Notes under the pieces: generated by a model | What the model was told of the DNA's origin: nothing | What the model saw: only the letters and a program-made list of their open reading frames with translations | Databases searched by the model: none | Shown: positions 16,947-24,533 of the stretch, piece by piece | Numbering within the stretch: position 1 is the first letter of the stretch | Layout: the number at the start of each line of letters is the position of its first letter | Source: an uncultured Clostridia bacterium | GTDB taxonomy: Bacteria > Bacillota > Clostridia > TANB77 > CAG-508 | Reading direction: 5' to 3' | DNA length: 38,690 nucleotides | NCBI GenBank assembly: GCA_934183325.1 | Contig: CAKPSH010000014.1 | Span: 1 to 38,690, forward strand | Program-made: the position numbers and the translations under genes

Positions 16947-18713
16947 ATGAATGCAATAGAAATTAGAAACAAATATTTAAATTATTTTAAATCAAAGGGA
17001 CATGCTGTAATACCAAGTGCACCATTAATTCCTGAAAATGATGCATCAGTTTTATTTACAACTGCTGGTATGCAACCATTAGTTCCTTATTTATTAGGTC
17101 AAAAACACCCAGAAGGAACAAGACTTACAGATTACCAAAAATGTCTAAGAACTGTAGATATTGATGAAGTAGGGGATAATAGACATTTAACTTATTTTGA
17201 GATGCTAGGAAATTGGTCTTTAGGAGATTATTTTAAACAAGAATCTATTAAAATGAGTTATGAATTTTTAACTAAAGAATTAGAAATACCTGTAGAAAAA
17301 TTATCTGTAACATGCTTTGGCGGAGATGAGGACTGTGCAAGAGATGAAGAAAGTGCAAAACTATGGAAAGAAGCAGGAATTCCAGAAGAAAGAATATACT
17401 TCTTTGGAAAAGATGATAACTGGTGGATTGCAGGAGAAACAGGACCTTGCGGACCAGATACAGAAATGTTTTATGACACAGGAAAACCAAAATGCTCACC
17501 AGAATGTAATCCATCTTGTGGATGTGGAAAATATGTAGAAATCTGGAATAACGTTTTTATGGAATTCTATAAAAATGAAGATGGAACTTACAGAAAATTA
17601 GCACAAAAAAATGTTGATACAGGATTGGGCTTAGAAAGAATAAATATGTTATTACAAGGAAAAGAGACACCTTATGATACAGAAGTATTTGTTCCAGTAA
17701 TGGAAAAATTATTAGAATTAACACCACATAAAGATAATATTCAAAGCAGAAGAATTGTTGCAGAACATTTGCGTGCAAGTATGATGGTAATTGCAGACGG
17801 TGGTAGACCTTCAAACATTGATAGAGGATATATTCTAAGAAGACTAATACGTAGAATGGTTAGACATTTAAATAAACTAGAAATTAATCTTAACGAAATT
17901 ACTACACTAGTAGATATTTATGCTAGTTCAATAGTAGGTGAGATGTATCCAGATTTAATTACAAAAAAAGCAGAAATTACACAAGTAATAATTGATGAAA
18001 AAGATAAATTTGTAAAAACACTTGAACGTGGTCAAAAAGAATTAGATAAAGTTTTAAATAGAGCTAAACAAGAAAATAAAACGACTTTAGATAGTTCAGT
18101 TGTATTTAATCTATATGAAACTTATGGTTTCCCACCAGAAGTTACAAAAGAAATTGCCGAAGAACAAGGATACACAGTTAACCTAGAAGAAATTGACAAA
18201 TTATTCAAAGAACATCAAGAAAAGTCAAAATTAGGATCTGATAAGAAATTCAAAGGTGGACTTAGTGGAAGTGGAGAAATGGAAACGAAATATCATACAG
18301 CTACACACCTTTTAAATGCAGCATTAAAAATTGTTTTAGGACCAGAAAGTCATCAATCTGGAAGCAATATAACACCAGAAAGAATGAGATTTGATTTCCC
18401 TTGTGATCACAAATTGACAGATGAAGAAAAGAAGAAAATTGAAGATACAATTAATAAATGGATTGAAGAAGGATTAACAGTCACAAAGAAAGAAATGAAA
18501 AAAGAAGATGCTGTTGCAGAAGGTGCAGAAGCAATGTTTATTGAAAGATACCCAGATATTGTTACTGTATATACAATAGGAGATGTTTCAAAAGAAATTT
18601 GCATGGGACCTCATGTTGAAAATACTAAAGTATTAGGTCATTTCAAAATTCAAAAAGAAGAATCTTCTTCAGCAGGTGTACGTAGAATAAAGGCAATTTT
18701 AACAGAGGAATAG
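16947..18713 (+). CDS. alaS: Compact alanyl-tRNA synthetase lacking the C-terminal domains
   Basis: Charges tRNA-Ala and edits mischarged Ser/Gly. The class II catalytic core is complete: 'FTTAGMQPLVPYLLG', 'RHLTYFEMLGNWSLGDYF', 'GETGPCGPDTEMFYD', 'VDTGLGLERI' and 'IDRGYILRRLIRRMVR'. A Cys cluster ('CSPECNPSCGCG') sits in the core. The editing site keeps all four metal ligands: H450 and H454 ('HTATH'), C552 and H556, the last two as CMGPH instead of the usual CGGTH. The protein is 588 aa rather than ~875: the beta-barrel before the editing domain and the DHHA1/C-Ala region are absent, with a natural stop. Confidence 0.93.
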   Translation: MNAIEIRNKYLNYFKSKGHAVIPSAPLIPENDASVLFTTAGMQPLVPYLLGQKHPEGTRLTDYQKCLRTVDIDEVGDNRHLTYFEMLGNWSLGDYFKQESIKMSYEFLTKELEIPVEKLSVTCFGGDEDCARDEESAKLWKEAGIPEERIYFFGKDDNWWIAGETGPCGPDTEMFYDTGKPKCSPECNPSCGCGKYVEIWNNVFMEFYKNEDGTYRKLAQKNVDTGLGLERINMLLQGKETPYDTEVFVPVMEKLLELTPHKDNIQSRRIVAEHLRASMMVIADGGRPSNIDRGYILRRLIRRMVRHLNKLEINLNEITTLVDIYASSIVGEMYPDLITKKAEITQVIIDEKDKFVKTLERGQKELDKVLNRAKQENKTTLDSSVVFNLYETYGFPPEVTKEIAEEQGYTVNLEEIDKLFKEHQEKSKLGSDKKFKGGLSGSGEMETKYHTATHLLNAALKIVLGPESHQSGSNITPERMRFDFPCDHKLTDEEKKKIEDTINKWIEEGLTVTKKEMKKEDAVAEGAEAMFIERYPDIVTVYTIGDVSKEICMGPHVENTKVLGHFKIQKEESSSAGVRRIKAILTEE

Positions 18714-18735
18714 TAAAATGAAAGGATAAATAAAA

Positions 18736-19080
18736 ATGGATGATTGTATATTTTGTAAAATAATAAATGGTAAAATACCATCTAATAAAGTATATGAGGA
18801 CGATGATGTTCTAGCATTTAAGGATATAAATCCTCAAATGCCAGTTCATATTATTGTAATTCCAAAAAAACATATAAAATCAATAGCAGATTTAACAATA
18901 GAAGATGAAGCACTGATAGGAAAAATATTCACTGCCATAAATAAAATTGCAAAAGATTTAAATATAAGTGAAGATGGATTTAGAGTAATTTCAAATTGTG
19001 GAGAGAATGCAGGACAAACTGTTCAACATTTACACTTTCATATATTAGGTGGAGAGAAAATGTCTGAAAAAATAATTTAA
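18736..19080 (+). CDS. HIT-family (Hint-like) nucleotide hydrolase
   Basis: Histidine-triad protein that hydrolyses adenosine phosphoramidates and aminoacyl adenylates. The triad is in 'VQHLHFHILGG', with the N-terminal 'CIFCKIINGKIPSNKVYED' carrying the CxxC-type zinc site and 'VIPKKHI' also present. 114 aa is normal. It lies 22 bases after alaS, probably in the same transcript; a link to aminoacyl-AMP clean-up is an inference from that position. Confidence 0.95.
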   Translation: MDDCIFCKIINGKIPSNKVYEDDDVLAFKDINPQMPVHIIVIPKKHIKSIADLTIEDEALIGKIFTAINKIAKDLNISEDGFRVISNCGENAGQTVQHLHFHILGGEKMSEKII

Positions 19081-19125
19081 AACAATAGATAAAAATAATC
19101 ATGCCTATAGAAAGGAATGAGAAAA

Positions 19126-19833
19126 ATGAAAAAATATAGTGATTTTTTAACCTTCTTAGCAATTTTATTAGCTATAATTGCAACATTATTAATAGTGTAT
19201 TTTTTATATATGCAATATGATAATTATATAACTAATAAAGAAGCTGGGAAATTAATGAATCAATTTGAACAACAATATGAAGAAGACAATAATACTGATA
19301 ATATTGATGATGAAGAGGAGCCACCTGATTATGATGAAGAACCAACAGAAGAAGTGGTAACACCAACACCTACTAAGATACCTTCATCAAATAAAAATAA
19401 TAATACATATCAAACGGGTACTTTTTATAAAGGATATAAAATAATTGGAATTATATCTATTCCAAAGCTTAATATTCAATATCCAATTTTTGATACAGAC
19501 AATACAACAACATTAAAAGTTGGAACAGCTGCAATCTACCCTAGTAAAGTAGAGGAAGCTTTAAATAAACCAGGAAATGCTGTAATTGCAGGACATAATT
19601 ATAGAAGTAGTAAAATGTTTTCAAAATTAACAACTTTGAATGACGGAGATTCTATATTTATAACAGATATAAGTGGAAAAAAATTAGAATATAAAGTTTA
19701 TAATAATTATACTGCTGATGAAAGTGATTTTAGTTATGCGACAAGAGCAACCAACGGAGCAACAGAAATTTCACTAACAACTTGTACAACTAATTCAAAA
19801 ACAAGAACAGTAGTATGGGCAAAAGTGGATTAA
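19126..19833 (+). CDS. Sortase (first of two in tandem)
   Basis: Membrane-anchored cysteine transpeptidase that attaches sorted proteins to the wall. The N-terminal anchor is 'FLTFLAILLAIIATLLIVYFLY', followed by a 60-residue acidic, Pro/Thr-rich spacer ('EEEPPDYDEEPTEEVVTP'). The sortase barrel has the catalytic His in 'IAGHNYRSS', Cys in 'SLTTCTTNS' and Arg in 'KTRTVVWA'. An ATG at 19117 abuts AAAGGA, while 19126 has proper spacing, giving 235 aa. The barrel size and class D-like motifs fit a housekeeping-type enzyme; the substrate is unknown. Confidence 0.93.
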   Translation: MKKYSDFLTFLAILLAIIATLLIVYFLYMQYDNYITNKEAGKLMNQFEQQYEEDNNTDNIDDEEEPPDYDEEPTEEVVTPTPTKIPSSNKNNNTYQTGTFYKGYKIIGIISIPKLNIQYPIFDTDNTTTLKVGTAAIYPSKVEEALNKPGNAVIAGHNYRSSKMFSKLTTLNDGDSIFITDISGKKLEYKVYNNYTADESDFSYATRATNGATEISLTTCTTNSKTRTVVWAKVD

Positions 19834-19857
19834 AAACTAGAAAAACAAGTAAAAATG

Positions 19858-19866
19858 TGGTATAAT
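19858..19866 (+). promoter_or_regulatory. Extended -10 element before the second sortase
   Basis: TGG followed directly by TATAAT (19861-19866), an extended -10 with no clear -35, within the 80-base gap between the two sortase genes. Confidence 0.45.
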
Positions 19867-19913
19867 AAAAATATATGGAATATGAGAAATAAAATGAGAA
19901 GGGATTGGTGTTT

Positions 19914-20645
19914 ATGAATAAAGGATATGGAAATACGCTAACAATTATATTAATAGTAGCAATAGTAGCAATAGTTGGAGTTCTTGGATTTTTTGCTTAT
20001 AGAATGTATACAACTAGTGTAACAAACAAAAATGCTCATGATAAGGTTTCAGAATTTGATGAAAATACAAAAAATAATAATGATTCAGCTAAAAAAGATG
20101 ATGAAAATAAAAGTGAAGATAACACAAATAATGGCTCAACATCATTAGATGATATATTAAAGAATTTGGAAAACAATGATAATAATATATATAATAATGG
20201 AAATAACACTAGTGGAGAGAAAAAAGATACTTTATATAACGGATATAAAGTAATAGGAACAATATCAATTCCTAAAATTAATATAAAATATCCAATACTT
20301 GAAGAATGTACCTCAGCTACATTAAAACTAGCAATAGTTGCATATTACCCAGAACCAACAGCAGAAGCCGTAAATAAAGTAGGAAATTTAGTATTATGGG
20401 GACATAATTATAAAAATGGTGAATTCTTCTCAGATATTGGAAAACTAACTACAGGGGACAAAATAAATATTAAAGATATGTCTGGAACAACAGTACAATA
20501 TCAAGTATATAATGTATATGAAACAACAGATTCTGATATAACATATGCAACTAGAGATACAGAAGGAAGAAGAGAAATTTCACTATCAACATGTTCTAAT
20601 CAATCAGGAAAAAGAACAATTGTATGGGCTAGTGAAGTAAAATAA
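19914..20645 (+). CDS. Sortase (second of two in tandem)
   Basis: Paralogue of the preceding gene with the same layout: a membrane anchor 'TLTIILIVAIVAIVGVLGFF', then an Asn/Asp/Lys-rich spacer (about residues 40-105), then a barrel with 'LWGHNYKNGEFFSDI' (His), 'SLSTCSNQSGKRTIVW' (Cys and Arg). The catalytic triad is intact in both copies, so neither is a pseudogene. ATG at 19914 has AGAAGGGA upstream; the TTG at 19905 is inside that SD and is rejected. No LPXTG-type substrate is encoded in the window. Confidence 0.93.
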   Translation: MNKGYGNTLTIILIVAIVAIVGVLGFFAYRMYTTSVTNKNAHDKVSEFDENTKNNNDSAKKDDENKSEDNTNNGSTSLDDILKNLENNDNNIYNNGNNTSGEKKDTLYNGYKVIGTISIPKINIKYPILEECTSATLKLAIVAYYPEPTAEAVNKVGNLVLWGHNYKNGEFFSDIGKLTTGDKINIKDMSGTTVQYQVYNVYETTDSDITYATRDTEGRREISLSTCSNQSGKRTIVWASEVK

Positions 20646-20668
20646 TTCAGGAAGGAAAACAAGCGAAA

Positions 20669-21511
20669 ATGAAATTAATAGATGGAAAAGCATTGGCAAC
20701 AGAAGTTAGAGCAAGTCTAAAGAACGATGTGCAAGAATTAAAATCAAAAGGAATTACTCCTATTTTAGCAGTGATTTTAGTTGGTGATGACAAAGCTTCT
20801 CAAATATATGTCAGAAACAAAAACAAAGCTTGTCAAGACGTAGGAATAAAATACGAAGAATTTTTATTAGATAAAGATACAACAATGGAAAAATTACTTT
20901 CATTGATTGAAACGCTAAATAATAGGGAAGATGTATATGGAATATTATTACAAAGTCCATTACCAAAACATTTGAATGCAGATGAAGCATTTAGAAAAAT
21001 ATCACCAGAAAAAGATGTAGATGGATTCAATCCAGTTAATGTTGGAAGATTGTGTTTAAAACAAGATGGATTTGTATCTTGTACACCTGCTGGAATTATG
21101 AAAATGTTTGAAAAATATAATATAAATCTAGAGGGAAAGAATGCAGTTGTTTTAGGAAGGAGCAATATTGTAGGAAAGCCGATGTCATTATGTTTGTTAA
21201 ATAATGATGCAACAGTTACAATATGCCATTCTAAAACTCAAAATTTAGCTGAAATAACAAAAAAAGCAGATATCTTAGTTGTTGCGTTAGGCAAACCACA
21301 ATTTGTAACCAAAGATATGGTAAAAGATGGGGCAGTAGTAATTGATGTAGGAATAAACCGAACAGAAAATGGTATAGTTGGAGATGTTGACTTTGAAAAT
21401 GTAAAAGAAAAAACATCTTATATAACACCAGTGCCTGGAGGCGTAGGTCCGATGACTATAGCAATGCTGATGAATAATGTTGTAAAAGCAGCTAAAAATC
21501 GATTAAAATAA
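20669..21511 (+). CDS. folD: FolD, methylene-THF dehydrogenase/cyclohydrolase
   Basis: Bifunctional NADP-dependent enzyme interconverting 5,10-methylene-, methenyl- and 10-formyl-tetrahydrofolate. Catalytic Lys region 'YVRNKNKAC', 'GILLQSPLPKHL', 'PEKDVDGFNPVNVGRL', cofactor loop 'VVLGRSNIVGKPMSLCLL', and the C-terminal 'VPGGVGPMTIAMLMNN' are all present. 280 aa is normal. GAAGGAAA precedes the ATG. It follows the second sortase by 23 bases and is closed by a hairpin. Confidence 0.97.
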   Translation: MKLIDGKALATEVRASLKNDVQELKSKGITPILAVILVGDDKASQIYVRNKNKACQDVGIKYEEFLLDKDTTMEKLLSLIETLNNREDVYGILLQSPLPKHLNADEAFRKISPEKDVDGFNPVNVGRLCLKQDGFVSCTPAGIMKMFEKYNINLEGKNAVVLGRSNIVGKPMSLCLLNNDATVTICHSKTQNLAEITKKADILVVALGKPQFVTKDMVKDGAVVIDVGINRTENGIVGDVDFENVKEKTSYITPVPGGVGPMTIAMLMNNVVKAAKNRLK

Positions 21512-21529
21512 AAAAATATAAATTTAAAT

Positions 21530-21556
21530 AAGGGAGCTTTTAAAGCTCTTTTGTTT
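21530..21556 (+). terminator. Terminator of folD
   Basis: GGGAGCT...AGCTCTT hairpin (five Watson-Crick pairs extended by G-T and A-T pairs), followed by TTTTGTTTTTT. Confidence 0.65.
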
Positions 21557-21578
21557 TTTATATGAAAGGAATTAAAAT

Positions 21579-22232
21579 ATGAATATAATTAATATAAATG
21601 ATATGATGTATCCAAAAAAACTATTAAATATAAATAATCCTCCTTCTCAATTATATGTATTAGGAAATATATCAAATTTAAACAACTTTGGTCTAGCTAT
21701 TATTGGATGCAGAGAATATTCGGAATATGGAAAAAAGATAGCTAAAAATCTAAGTTTTGGGTTAGCTAAAAGGAAAATAAATATAATAAGTGGTACGGCT
21801 AAAGGAATAGATAGTTTTGCACATGTAGGATGTATGACTGCAGGAGGAAAAACAATAGCAGTATTGGGGAGTGGCTTTAATTATATTTATCCAAAAGAAA
21901 ATTTAGAAATTTTTAAAGAAATAATCAAAACAGGTGGAACAATAGTTACAGAATTTGAACCGAATACTAAACCAATTGGTTCAAATTTTCCACTTAGGAA
22001 TAGAATAATAAGCGGATTAAGTGATGGAGTCATTGTTATTGAAGCTAGAAAGCAAAGTGGAACACTAATTACAGTTGATTATGCTTTAGATCAGGGAAAA
22101 GAAATATTTGCTGTCCCAGGGAATATTAATAATAGTTCATCTTATGGAACAAATCAAATGATAAAAGAAGGAGCAAAAATTGTAACGTGTTTAGAAGATA
22201 TTTTAGAAGAATATCCTCATGTCTTCAGGTAA
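21579..22232 (+). CDS. dprA: DprA/Smf DNA-processing protein, minimal Rossmann form
   Basis: DprA loads RecA on incoming single-stranded DNA during transformation. The core is clear: 'YVLGNISNLNNFGLAIIGCREYSEYG', 'IISGTAKGIDSFAH', 'TIAVLGSGFNYIYP', 'NFPLRNRIISGLSDGVIVIEA', 'AVPGNINNSSSYGTNQMI'. At 217 aa it lacks the N-terminal SAM and C-terminal winged-helix domains found in many DprA. GAAAGGA precedes the ATG. Its last 30 bases overlap the convergent rluA-type gene. No other competence gene is in the window. Confidence 0.92.
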   Translation: MNIININDMMYPKKLLNINNPPSQLYVLGNISNLNNFGLAIIGCREYSEYGKKIAKNLSFGLAKRKINIISGTAKGIDSFAHVGCMTAGGKTIAVLGSGFNYIYPKENLEIFKEIIKTGGTIVTEFEPNTKPIGSNFPLRNRIISGLSDGVIVIEARKQSGTLITVDYALDQGKEIFAVPGNINNSSSYGTNQMIKEGAKIVTCLEDILEEYPHVFR

Positions 22233-23084
22233 AGGAGCTTCTAAAATCATGATTTTCTCTGTAATGGGATGAATAAAACTAACTTTTTGAGCATGTAAAG
22301 CTTGTCTATTAATTAAATTAGAAGATGAACCATAAAGTGTATCTCCAAGAATTGGATGTCCAATATATGCTGAATGAACACGTATTTGATGTGTTCTACC
22401 AGTTTCTAATACGAAATGTACTAATGAATATTTATTATTAATTGTTTTTATTAAGTCATAATGTGTAATAGCAATATCTCCAGTTTCAAAATTAACACAT
22501 CTTTCAATTATGCTATTTTCTTTTCTAGCTATAGGTGCTGATATAATATCTGAATTTTTTTCTAAAATACCATTTAGAATAGCTAAATATTCTTTTTTAA
22601 AAGTATTATTTTTCATTTGCTGAATTAATGATTCTTGAATATATTCATTTTTAGCAAAGATAACAATACCAGAAGTATCTTTGTCCAATCTGTTAACAAT
22701 TCTTATTTTTCTTTTTAAACCAATACAATCAAAGTAGTACTTTACAATATTTGAAAGACTATCTTCAAAATGATTACAAGAAGGGTGTACAGGCATATTA
22801 GAAGGCTTATTAACAACTAATAAGTAATTATCCTCATAAATAATATTAAGGTTACTTTTTAGTGGAACTATATTATCATATTCTTCCTCAAAATCTAAAA
22901 CTATTGAAATTAAATCTCCTATTTTCAAATCAGAATAATTGATATTTACAGGAATATAATTAAGAAAAATTTGATGATTTAACTTCAATTTTTTTAATAA
23001 CCTATCTGATATATGAAATTCTTCTTTTAAAACTTGTTTAATATTATCATATTTATTGTTAGTAATTTTATATTCTAAATCCAT
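22203..23084 (-). CDS. RluA/RluD-family pseudouridine synthase
   Basis: Isomerises uridine in rRNA or tRNA. Residues 15-60 form an S4-like RNA-binding domain ('HISDRLLKKLKL', 'GDLISIVL'). The catalytic core follows: 'EDNYLLVVNKPSNMPVHP', the Asp motif 'RIVNRLDKDTSGIVIFAKN', 'LETGRTHQIRVHSAYIGHPILGD' and 'ALHAQKVSFIHP'. The usual His of HRLD is Asn here. 293 aa is normal. AGGAG precedes the ATG. The gene overlaps dprA tail-to-tail and has a long structured leader. Target position is not predictable. Confidence 0.94.
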   Translation of the reverse strand: MDLEYKITNNKYDNIKQVLKEEFHISDRLLKKLKLNHQIFLNYIPVNINYSDLKIGDLISIVLDFEEEYDNIVPLKSNLNIIYEDNYLLVVNKPSNMPVHPSCNHFEDSLSNIVKYYFDCIGLKRKIRIVNRLDKDTSGIVIFAKNEYIQESLIQQMKNNTFKKEYLAILNGILEKNSDIISAPIARKENSIIERCVNFETGDIAITHYDLIKTINNKYSLVHFVLETGRTHQIRVHSAYIGHPILGDTLYGSSSNLINRQALHAQKVSFIHPITEKIMILEAPLPEDMRIFF

Positions 23085-23119
23085 AAAAGCTCCTAATATT
23101 AATTATTTCTATAATAAAT

Positions 23120-23219
23120 AAGGAATAAAATAACAACACATTCTGCTCTCCACAAAATTGCGAATGTGTTGTTTGACTATATGTAGTGGTAACCGTATTA
23201 TTACGGTTATTCATTTCCT
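23120..23219 (-). ncRNA. Candidate small RNA or structured leader upstream of the pseudouridine synthase gene
   Basis: Starts about 7 bases after a consensus promoter (23226-23254). It contains an 8-bp hairpin TAACCGTA/TACGGTTA with a 4-base loop (23190-23209) and a perfect 12-bp hairpin (23132-23143 with 23162-23173, 18-base loop), after which the minus strand reads TTATTTTATT. That could be a weak terminator, giving a ~100-nt RNA, or a leader for the gene starting at 23084. No known riboswitch consensus is recognised. Confidence 0.4.
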
Positions 23220-23225
23220 ATAATT

Positions 23226-23254
23226 ATTATACATAGATATTTTTTAAAAGTCAA
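23226..23254 (-). promoter_or_regulatory. Consensus promoter for the 23.1-kb leader
   Basis: On the minus strand TTGACT (23254-23249), a 17-base spacer and TATAAT (23231-23226). Confidence 0.75.
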
Positions 23255-23288
23255 ATGAAATATGCGATTAAATTACAAAGAAAATTAG

Positions 23289-23324
23289 TGGTGCCAACGA
23301 AGTAGTTATCTACAACTTTTGGCT
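23289..23324. repeat. Imperfect palindrome, possible attachment-site remnant
   Basis: Half-sites GCCAAcgaaGTAG and CTACaacttTTGGC face each other around TTAT. The size and imperfect dyad fit an att half-site pair of a large serine recombinase, whose remnant lies at 24534-25399, but the same sequence could simply be an RNA hairpin. A second perfect-arm dyad GATTGAT/ATCAATC lies at 23333-23352. Confidence 0.3.
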
Positions 23325-23456
23325 CTCTTGACGATTGATATAAAAATCAATCAATTTACATATCAAAATATTATAAAAAAATCAAGTATTTTTCAATCAA
23401 TTTTACATTAAAATTTTTTAAATAATTTTTCTAAAGGTATTTTTCAAAATAAGAAC

Positions 23457-23479
23457 AGGTAGAGAAAAATTCCCTACCT
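23457..23479 (-). terminator. Terminator of the 119-aa cargo gene
   Basis: AGGTAG/CTACCT stem (23457-23462 with 23474-23479), T-rich on the minus strand, 30 bases downstream of the stop codon. Confidence 0.55.
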
Positions 23480-23508
23480 ATTCCACAAAGAAACAAAATA
23501 TGAAATTA

Positions 23509-23868
23509 TTATCCTACAAGGTTAATGCTACAATAGCTTATCATAAACTCAAAGAAACTCTTAAATTTCTCATAGGCTTTTGCATTAATTGCAGTATTCT
23601 CGTCAGTTGTATTTCCATTGTCAGCTTTAACCTTTGCTTCATATAATTGATAAATTAAGTGAGGACAAGGTTGTATCAAAAAAAACTCTGAGCCGTCATC
23701 CATTCTTACTGAAAATTTGCCATACTTATTAAGATAAACATTGTACTCCTTTAAATCCTCATCAATATGAGGATAAATGTAGAAGCACTTATGTGCCCAA
23801 ATAAGTTTATTAATTCCACTTGCAACCATAGATGCTTTTGTCCATAACTCTTTATTAACTTCTTGCAT
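23509..23868 (-). CDS. Intact 119-aa protein of unknown function in the decayed element
   Basis: A soluble protein with no recognised family. It is aromatic-rich ('HKCFYIYPHIDEDLKEYNVYLNKYG') with a beta-like middle ('FSVRMDDGSEFFLI') and a helical C-terminus. AAGGAGG lies 8 bases upstream of the ATG. A consensus promoter about 200 bases upstream (24074-24102) and a terminator (23457-23479) bracket it. It is the only undamaged gene between rluA-type and tRNA-Leu, so it is probably maintained cargo of the mobile element, though function is unknown. Confidence 0.75.
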   Translation of the reverse strand: MQEVNKELWTKASMVASGINKLIWAHKCFYIYPHIDEDLKEYNVYLNKYGKFSVRMDDGSEFFLIQPCPHLIYQLYEAKVKADNGNTTDENTAINAKAYEKFKSFFEFMISYCSINLVG

Positions 23869-24073
23869 AAAATTAGCCTCCTTATAAAAGATGAAATTAA
23901 TGTTAAATGCGTTTCTACTTTTGAGCCTTCTTTCCTCCTTATCTTAAATTATCAATGTACTTCTTTGTTTTTACACTTTAAAACATTTTACAAATACATC
24001 TGTATTAAACTAGTGATTATACTAGACTGCATAAGTGAAGATATGTTAAAAAGCTTACTGCTTGTAGATATTT

Positions 24074-24102
24074 ATTATACAAAATTTTCTATTAAAAGTC
24101 AA
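24074..24102 (-). promoter_or_regulatory. Consensus promoter upstream of the 119-aa gene
   Basis: Minus strand TTGACT (24102-24097), a 17-base spacer and TATAAT (24079-24074). The ~200-base leader that follows contains a further SD-like AAGGAGG with no start codon near it. Confidence 0.7.
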
Positions 24103-24109
24103 GTTGTAC

Positions 24110-24333
24110 TCTATTATCTGCTATTTCTTGTATTTTTTTTTATTCTTAATTGTCTTGTTTTCATCTGGAATAGTTACTTTTCTAGCAATATTATTTGCAA
24201 TCTCATTATCATTGCTGTCAAATAAGCCATTTTTATAGTAGCATTTGCTATTTTAAATGTTGGTACAATTTTAGCTAATTCCTTAACTTGTTCATTATAC
24301 ACATCAATCGTTTTTATTCTATATTCTTACTCC
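24110..24333 (-). pseudogene. Broken small gene of the mobile element
   Basis: A perfect SD (AAGGAGG on the minus strand, 24350-24344) precedes a TTG with an in-frame TAA two codons later. The frame then reads 'KTIDVYNEQVKELAKIVPT', shifts by one base within an A-run, reads 'GLFDSNDNEIANNIARKVT', and shifts again within a second A-run to 'IQEIADNRV'. The protein-like composition across three frames shows a gene damaged by two homopolymer deletions and a nonsense codon. Family unknown. Endpoints are approximate. Confidence 0.6.
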
Positions 24334-24382
24334 AATGAAAACACCTCCTTGAAATTTCTTCGAAGCAGAGGACTTTGACCTT

Positions 24383-24428
24383 GTCATAAGTCCTAACTCC
24401 CTATGAGTTATGACATACTATCATAACT
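24383..24428. repeat. Alternative hairpins from three copies of a CATAACT-like unit
   Basis: GTCATAA (24383-24389) can pair with TTATGAC (24408-24414), or AGTTATGA (24406-24413) can pair with TCATAACT (24421-24428). The two structures are mutually exclusive. They lie about 35 bases upstream of the SD of the broken gene and would be in its leader. Confidence 0.45.
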
Positions 24429-24533
24429 CGGGGGCTCTGCGAGACAATAAGTTTTCTCCCATAAGAGACAAAATTTATTCAAATTAATTATCATCACTTT
24501 CATTTTTATTTCATAAAAACAAAATGTGCCACG

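Noticed and set aside
19117..19125. Upstream ATG as the start of the first sortase
   Set aside because: It directly abuts AAAGGA with no spacing; the ATG at 19126 is correctly placed.
23863..24225. Plus-strand 120-codon open frame
   Set aside because: Its composition is hydrophobic and Ile/Leu/Phe-heavy, as expected from AT-rich antisense DNA, it has no SD, and it lies opposite a broken gene that reads as protein on the minus strand.
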